A program made the position numbers and the translations under genes. A DNA stretch of 32,580 nt from a virus: positions 1 through 32,580 of the IMG/VR virus record IMGVR_UViG_3300033153_011945; one strand, given 5' to 3'. Below, piece by piece: positions 28,954 to 32,580 of this stretch; position 1 is the stretch's first letter; every line of letters begins with the position of its first letter. A model generated the notes under the pieces. The model was not told the DNA's origin and did no database searches. It was given only the letters and a program-made list of their open reading frames with translations.

Positions 28954-30072
28954 ATGTCAAAGAAAAGAAAAGGCAAAAAGAAAAGAAGTACTGCTGTTAC
29001 CGCAAAAAGAAGGTCGGAGCAGCACAAGGTTGGGTTTGAGACAACTTCCTTAAACCTGCCAGAAGGAGCGAAATTATTTTCGCTAAAAAGTGATAAGGCT
29101 GTTCGTTTGGACATTCTTCCCTATATAGTAGGGAAGGGCAATCCGTGGGCAGATGAAGGGACTCTTCATTATGAAAGAACTTTTTGGGTTCACCGTGGTA
29201 TAGGCGTAGACCAAAGTTCTTATATTTGCTTACGGAAAACTTGTAATGAAAAATGTCCCATTTGCGAATATCGAGCCAAATTATCTAAAGACCCTGATGC
29301 GGATGAAGACCTCATTAAGGATTTGGCTCCAAAAGAAAGACAATTATTCAATGTCATTGATACTCGGGACCGGGACAAAGGCGTACAACTATGGGATATT
29401 TCCTTTCACTTGTTTGGGAAAAGTTTGGACGCCCGTATTCGCAACGCCGATGAAGATGATGGTTATGAGAACTTTGCGGAATTAGAGGATGGCTTTACCT
29501 TAAAACTCGGTATCGAAGAAGGCCACTACGGAAAAATAAGTTTCTATAGTGTTGAAACTATAGATTTCAAACCCAGAAAAGAAGACTATGACGAGGACAT
29601 TCTGGAAGAGGTTTATTGTTTAGATGAGCTCCTTAATATAATCCCTTATAAGGAATTGAAACAAATCCTTCTCCAAACGGAAGATGATGACGATGATGAT
29701 AAAGATGAGGATAAACCTAAATCCAAAAAAGGCAAGAAGGGCAAATCTAAGAAACAGAAAAAGGAAGACGATGAATTTGAAGATGATGAATTTGAAGATG
29801 ATGACGAAGAATTTGAAGACAGCGACGATGATGAAGAATTTGAGGACGAAGATGACGATGAATTTGAAGATGATGACGAAGAATTTGAGGACGAAGATGA
29901 CGAATTTGAGGACGAAGATGACGAATTTGAGGACGAAGATGACGATGAATTTGAAGATGAGCCTAAATCCAAAAAAGGCAAGAAGGGCAAATCTAAGAAG
30001 AAGCCCGATAAAAAGTCTTCAAAAAAAAATGCCCCCAAAAAGGGACGTTCGGGAAAGACACGGACCAAATAG
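28954..30072 (+). CDS. Phage single-stranded DNA-binding protein (gp32-like), acidic tail
   Basis: The 372-residue frame-0 product has a basic N-terminus (KKRKGKKKRSTAVTAKRR), a core with KLFSLKSDKAVRLDILPYIV, a zinc-binding set CLRKTCNEKCPICEYR, and an OB-fold-like region to about residue 245. Then comes a long acidic tail of EFED/DEDD repeats flanked by two basic KSKKGKKGKSKK blocks. gp32-type proteins coat ssDNA and use an acidic C-tail to contact replication proteins. Frame 0 ends KKGRSGKTRTK, but the -1 frame at the preceding A9 run gives a CPQKGTFGKD...WDEC tail that looks like the normal family end; see the frameshift entry. AGAAAGGTAG is the ribosome site. Confidence 0.75.
   Translation: MSKKRKGKKKRSTAVTAKRRSEQHKVGFETTSLNLPEGAKLFSLKSDKAVRLDILPYIVGKGNPWADEGTLHYERTFWVHRGIGVDQSSYICLRKTCNEKCPICEYRAKLSKDPDADEDLIKDLAPKERQLFNVIDTRDRDKGVQLWDISFHLFGKSLDARIRNADEDDGYENFAELEDGFTLKLGIEEGHYGKISFYSVETIDFKPRKEDYDEDILEEVYCLDELLNIIPYKELKQILLQTEDDDDDDKDEDKPKSKKGKKGKSKKQKKEDDEFEDDEFEDDDEEFEDSDDDEEFEDEDDDEFEDDDEEFEDEDDEFEDEDDEFEDEDDDEFEDEPKSKKGKKGKSKKKPDKKSSKKNAPKKGRSGKTRTK
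29716..29999 (+). repeat. 38-nt direct repeats enclosing an acidic codon-repeat tract in the SSB gene
   Basis: A 38-nt sequence encoding PKSKKGKKGKSKK occurs exactly at 29716-29753 and 29962-29999. Between them (about 29766-29960) the DNA is a degenerate tandem repeat of a ~21-nt unit coding EFEDEDD. Such tracts change length easily by slippage or recombination, so tail length may vary between relatives. It lies entirely inside the coding frame. Confidence 0.85.
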
Positions 30073-30131
30073 AAGGATGTCGTGATTGCCCCATTTGGGA
30101 TGAATGCGATGATGCAAAGCATGGAAACTAA
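30021..30131 (+). other. Putative -1 frameshift site and zinc-tail extension of the SSB gene
   Basis: A run of nine A (30021-30029) includes the heptamer A AAA AAA in the correct register (codons TCA AAA AAA AAT). A -1 shift reads K-C-P and continues KGTFGKDTDQIEGCRDCPIW to a TAA at 30129-30131, adding 34 residues with four Cys (C-x15-C-x2-C-x5-C). Product length would be 392 instead of 372. The extended frame is strongly protein-like and from memory resembles C-terminal tails of phage SSBs of this type. An assembly loss of one A would give the same picture. Confidence 0.6.
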
Positions 30132-30132
30132 T

Positions 30133-30258
30133 ATGAAGAAGGATAGGAAAAGGAAAGGACGGGAAACGGCTATGATTGCCCCCAGGAGTACACGCCCCGA
30201 CTTGAGCCGGCACTGGGGGCAGGCTGGCTCTCCTATCTTTCCTCCTTTTGAAAAATGA
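30133..30258 (+). CDS. Doubtful 41-residue micro-ORF over a GC-rich element
   Basis: An in-frame ATG at 30133 follows the extended SSB stop by 1 nt and ends in an ATGA overlap with the 30255 gene, so coupling is possible. The product begins MKKDRKRKGRETAMIAPRST and is basic with Pro/Arg. An in-frame GTG at 30082 with AGAAGGATG would lengthen it. Composition is unlike neighbours because the middle codes through a GC-rich inverted repeat. The reading frame may be accidental, with the RNA structure being what is selected. Confidence 0.3.
   Translation: MKKDRKRKGRETAMIAPRSTRPDLSRHWGQAGSPIFPPFEK
30177..30234 (+). other. GC-rich pseudoknot-capable element
   Basis: A 9-bp perfect inverted repeat TGCCCCCAG (30177-30185) / CTGGGGGCA (30213-30221) encloses a 27-nt loop. 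GAGCC (30204-30208) in that loop pairs with GGCTC (30226-30230) outside it, and AGGAG (30184-30188) can pair with CTCCT (30230-30234). The local base composition is far more GC-rich than the surrounding phage DNA. The fold would be an H-type pseudoknot or a terminator-like hairpin without T-tract. Function unknown. Confidence 0.5.
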
Positions 30259-30563
30259 AAAACAAAAGAAATTTGAAAATTCTTGAGAATGTAGCAAAAG
30301 AAAGTTTTGGTAAAATTTCTGAAAGTATGGTATTCTTAGGATTGTGTTCAGAAAATTATATTGATGACCCTATATGTTTGTTGCAACTTTCAATATCTAT
30401 TATGCTTGATAAACCAATATTTCTACTAATAGAAAAGGGAGTAAAAATACCAAAAAAATTAATTAGATTACTTGATGGTTATATGTTTTATGATAAAGAC
30501 GATGATAAATCTTTTGAAGAAGCAAGTGATAAATTGTTATTAAAAATACAACATTACTTATAG
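30255..30563 (+). CDS. Small TIR-like (Rossmann-type) protein
   Basis: The 102-residue product contains MVFLGLCSENYIDDPICLLQ then LSISIMLDKPIFLLIEKGVK, the ‘S-E-N-Y—DP-C-L-EL’ to ‘KPIF-L---G’ pattern of TIR-like or nucleoside-deoxyribosyltransferase-like folds; the C-terminus (DKSFEEASDKLLLKI) is a helix. TIR proteins often cleave or bind NAD. Phages also encode TIR-like proteins that interfere with host TIR-based defence, but whether this one does is speculation. It starts in an ATGA overlap after the doubtful micro-ORF, and ends 6 nt before RecA. Length is shorter than bacterial TIR effectors. Confidence 0.5.
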   Translation: MKNKRNLKILENVAKESFGKISESMVFLGLCSENYIDDPICLLQLSISIMLDKPIFLLIEKGVKIPKKLIRLLDGYMFYDKDDDKSFEEASDKLLLKIQHYL

Positions 30564-30568
30564 GTATA

Positions 30569-31636
30569 ATGAAAACAAAAGATATAGAAAGAATGTTAAA
30601 GAAAAAGAAGAAAAAAAGGCAATTATCTGCTAAAGATTTTGTCAGCACGGGTAGTACCCTTTTAAACTTGGCTTGTACAGGCAAACCTAATTGTGGTTTT
30701 GCTAAAGGACATTATTATTTTATAGTAGGGGATTCAATAAGTGGTAAAACTTGGTTATCACTTACTTGTTTGGCAGAAGCTTCCATTAATTCCCGATTCG
30801 ATAATTATAGGTTTATTTATGATAATGGTGAAGAAGGGGCTTTGATGGATGTCAAAAAGTTTTTTGGGGTAGAAGTTTTTCGTAGGTTAGAATGGCCTGG
30901 AAAACATTGTTCATTTAATATAGAAGAATTTTATTATCATGTGGATGATGCCATTAAGGATGGCAGACCATTTATTTACATTCTTGATTCAATGGATAGT
31001 TTGAGTTCCAAAGCGGAGCAAGAAAAATTTGGCAGTACCAAAAAGGCATATAGAAAGGGCAAAGAGACAACAGGTTCCTATGGTGATGGCAAAGCCAAAG
31101 TGAATTCAGCCATGCTCCGTCAAATTATAGGAAAACCCCTACAGGAAAGTGGTTCAATTTTAATTATCATAAATCAAACAAGAGATAATGTAGGGGCATT
31201 ACCGTTTCAACCCAAAAAGACCCGTTCTGGTGGCCATGCTTTACATTTTTATGCCTGCCTTGAAATGTGGTCAAGTGTATTTAAGAGAATTAAAAAAACC
31301 GTTAAGGGTAAACCTCGACAACTGGGGATACAATGTAGGATTCAGATTAGGAAAAACAGAATAACAGGAAGGGAACGAACCATAACTATTCCTATTTATC
31401 ATTCATTTGGTATAGATGATGTGGGTTCCTGTGTTGATTACTTAATAGAAGAAGGACATTGGCCTCAAAAGAAGAGTATTATATTAGCTGAAGAATTTAG
31501 ATTCAAAGGCCCCAAAGGTAAACTTATTAAATATATTGAAACTGAAGGGATGGAAAAAGATTTGAAGAGTATAGTTGAAGACGTTTGGAATGAAATTGAA
31601 GAAGCATGTGAAATAAAACGGAAACGGAGGTATTAA
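30569..31636 (+). CDS. uvsX: RecA/UvsX-like recombinase
   Basis: The 355-residue product has a RecA-type core: Walker A GDSISGKT (54-61), Walker B FIYILDSMDSL, an ILIIINQTRDNVG segment matching the DNA-binding L1/L2 approach, and QIRKNRITGRERTITIPIYH in the C-terminal part, resembling the UvsX/RecA arrangement. The N-terminus is Lys-rich (KKKKKKRQL). It would form filaments on ssDNA and drive recombination-dependent replication together with the SSB and UvsY-like proteins upstream. Its length is close to RecA. The downstream micro-ORF uses a separate ribosome site (ACGGAGG). Confidence 0.85.
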   Translation: MKTKDIERMLKKKKKKRQLSAKDFVSTGSTLLNLACTGKPNCGFAKGHYYFIVGDSISGKTWLSLTCLAEASINSRFDNYRFIYDNGEEGALMDVKKFFGVEVFRRLEWPGKHCSFNIEEFYYHVDDAIKDGRPFIYILDSMDSLSSKAEQEKFGSTKKAYRKGKETTGSYGDGKAKVNSAMLRQIIGKPLQESGSILIIINQTRDNVGALPFQPKKTRSGGHALHFYACLEMWSSVFKRIKKTVKGKPRQLGIQCRIQIRKNRITGRERTITIPIYHSFGIDDVGSCVDYLIEEGHWPQKKSIILAEEFRFKGPKGKLIKYIETEGMEKDLKSIVEDVWNEIEEACEIKRKRRY

Positions 31637-31637
31637 A

Positions 31638-31787
31638 ATGAAAAAGAAATTGTCGGTTGAAGAAATGTATCGGGCATTAAAATCTGGACGATTTAAATTA
31701 CGTTCGTTAGCATCCATTAAAAATAGAAGAGAAAGAGGATATAATAAAAATTATATTCGAGATTGGTTTATTTTTCCTTCTAAATAA
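31638..31787 (+). CDS. Basic 49-residue micro-ORF
   Basis: ATG 31638 follows CGGAGGTATTAAA, a strong ribosome site at the end of the recombinase gene. The product begins MKKKLSVEEMYRALKSGRFK and is Arg/Lys-rich with a final RDWFIFPSK; an HTH-like or nucleic-acid-binding role is possible. No family is recognised. Confidence 0.6.
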   Translation: MKKKLSVEEMYRALKSGRFKLRSLASIKNRRERGYNKNYIRDWFIFPSK

Positions 31788-31793
31788 TAGTTC

Positions 31794-32114
31794 TTGGGCG
31801 ACATTAAAGTAATTGAAGCACAAAGGATTTTAAGAGGCATTCCTTCCAATACCTTTGAAAATAGAGATAAAAAAATACCTTTTGTATTAGGTCCAATTGT
31901 TAAATTAAATTATTGCCCACCTTTTAAAATAGATGACTTTCGATGGGTTTGGCTTTCAGCTATTCTTAAAACCGAAAAAGTTTCTTTTATGGTGCAAGGA
32001 AAAACCTATGAAGGTTATGTTACTGAATGTAAACTTGAAGGATCACCACTTATTCCATCACGACATATAATATTTCTTAAAATTCATCTAACAGAGGTTT
32101 CTTTCAATGAATAA
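31794..32114 (+). CDS. Unknown 106-residue protein
   Basis: The frame's first plausible initiator is TTG 31794 (read as MGDIKVIEAQR), 6 nt after the preceding stop, with no clear Shine-Dalgarno, so the start is uncertain and coupling is likely. The product has β-like segments (FVLGPIVKLNYCPPFKIDDF, WLSAILKTEKVSFMVQGKTY) and ends VSFNE. No family is recognised. Its end overlaps the FEN start by 8 nt. Confidence 0.5.
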   Translation: MGDIKVIEAQRILRGIPSNTFENRDKKIPFVLGPIVKLNYCPPFKIDDFRWVWLSAILKTEKVSFMVQGKTYEGYVTECKLEGSPLIPSRHIIFLKIHLTEVSFNE

Positions 32115-32580
32115 AAAATGGCTTATGCTTGATTGCAAATACCTTTGTCATAGGGCAAAACACACTACGGGAAGTTTAAGTTACGGGGGGACACCCACAG
32201 GAATTATCTATGGTTTTTTAAAAACCATTCCTGTTTTTCAAGAGCTTTTTGAAACTCCTCATGTGGTTTTTTGTTGGGATTCTAAAGTAAACATACGAGA
32301 GGAAATTTTTCCAGCATATAAACAAAAGAGAAAAAATAAAATTAAGGAATGGACTGATGAGGAATTAGAATTTGAGAATGAATTTAGATTTCAAATGAGG
32401 GACCTTCGTAGAATTTATTTACCCAAAATAGGTTATAAAAATGTATTCATACAACCAGGATACGAAAGTGATGATATAATAGCTTCTATTTGCGGTAGGC
32501 TTTCACCCAAGGATGAAGCTATAATTATTAGTTCGGACCAAGATTTGTATCAACTTATTCGTCATAATATTTCTTTCTAT
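32107..32580 (+). CDS. 5'-3' exonuclease / flap endonuclease (PIN-like), partial
   Basis: The 158-codon frame from ATG 32107 runs off the right edge. It shows the FEN/PIN N-terminal acidic active site: KWLMLDCKYLCHRAKHTTG (Asp), VFCWDSKVNIREEIFPAYKQ (the ‘D----R---P-YK--R’ helical-gateway segment), and YESDDIIASIC (the DD pair), then IIISSDQDLYQLI (final Asp in ‘SxDxDL-QL’). It would remove primers and flaps during replication, matching the polymerase that lacks this domain. An overlap of 8 nt with the preceding gene supports the start. Confidence 0.88.
   Translation, partial: MNKKWLMLDCKYLCHRAKHTTGSLSYGGTPTGIIYGFLKTIPVFQELFETPHVVFCWDSKVNIREEIFPAYKQKRKNKIKEWTDEELEFENEFRFQMRDLRRIYLPKIGYKNVFIQPGYESDDIIASICGRLSPKDEAIIISSDQDLYQLIRHNISFY

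Noticed and set aside
29766-29960. CRISPR-like array in the SSB gene
   Set aside because: The repeats are short, degenerate and in-frame acidic codons without unique spacers or nearby cas genes.
29646-30122. Ser/Asn-rich minus-strand frame opposite the SSB tail
   Set aside because: Poly-Ser/Asn arises from reading acidic Asp/Glu codons in reverse; it is not a gene.
30177-30234. HDV-like ribozyme reading of the GC-rich pseudoknot
   Set aside because: I could not place P1.1, P4 and the conserved catalytic C segment, so only a generic pseudoknot is claimed.
32353-32361. CTGATGAGG resembling a third hammerhead core
   Set aside because: It lies inside the exonuclease coding frame (WTDEEL), with no paired GAAA and no stem III/UH elements in range.

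Overview
The window is a stretch of an AT-rich tailed double-stranded DNA bacteriophage genome. It could be a provirus, but no integrase or host gene is visible. The evidence is a head/packaging operon (terminase subunits, portal, minor head protein) next to a dense set of overlapping phage replication and recombination genes. The standard bacterial code with Shine-Dalgarno starts fits throughout. The host cannot be named from the sequence. Both ends are open: the minor head gene runs off the left edge and a 5'-3' exonuclease gene runs off the right edge.

Layout. (1) Positions 1-5002, minus strand: late packaging/head operon, transcribed leftward as terS, terL, a Cys-rich microprotein, an unknown 90-residue protein, portal, a broken Gly/Lys-rich micro-ORF and the minor head protein. 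(2) 5003-5506: divergent control region with a candidate promoter in each direction, nested inverted repeats and a long structured leader. (3) 5507-7414: micro-ORFs preceded by near-identical leader/Shine-Dalgarno units. The first three are separated by two self-cleaving hammerhead ribozymes of the type II topology. A broken gene and a miniature tRNA-like element follow. (4) 7439-10509: MoxR-type AAA+ ATPase, metallopeptidase-like/VWA protein and associated unknowns. (5) 10540-13639: small XRE-type regulator, sigma-like protein, SNF2-type helicase and zinc/TOPRIM primase. (6) 13640-14061: a gene-free RNA region holding a repeated promoter-like motif, a pseudoknot-capable terminator and a possible small RNA. 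(7) 14062-17528: unknowns, a DNA methyltransferase split by a frame change and a DnaB-like helicase. (8) 17590-22904: Lys-rich DNA-binding-type protein, then a tightly coupled cassette of two paralogous SPL-like radical SAM proteins, a Rossmann methyltransferase-like protein, an unknown, a micro-ORF and a GNAT-like protein. (9) 22891-28211: replisome with sliding clamp, UDG-exonuclease fusion, second short clamp-like protein, family A polymerase and clamp loader. (10) 28272-32580: T4-like recombination set (UvsY-like, ssDNA-binding protein with a frameshifted zinc tail, RecA/UvsX), a TIR-like small protein and a FEN-type exonuclease.

Together the rightward genes could support nearly autonomous replication: primase, helicase, clamp, clamp loader, polymerase with separate proofreading subunit, flap nuclease, recombinase with mediator, and SSB. 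A phage sigma-like factor and a repeated ACGATAATATA motif suggest a dedicated transcription class. The most novel-looking items are the ribozyme-punctuated micro-ORFs, the radical SAM cassette, the putative -1 frameshift in the SSB gene, the clamp-like gene flanked by 30-nt direct repeats, and the small-RNA locus at 13.8-14.0 kb. Four genes show disrupted frames (880, 6.3 kb, 14.98 kb, 30.02 kb), so assembly or indel error must be excluded before recoding is claimed.
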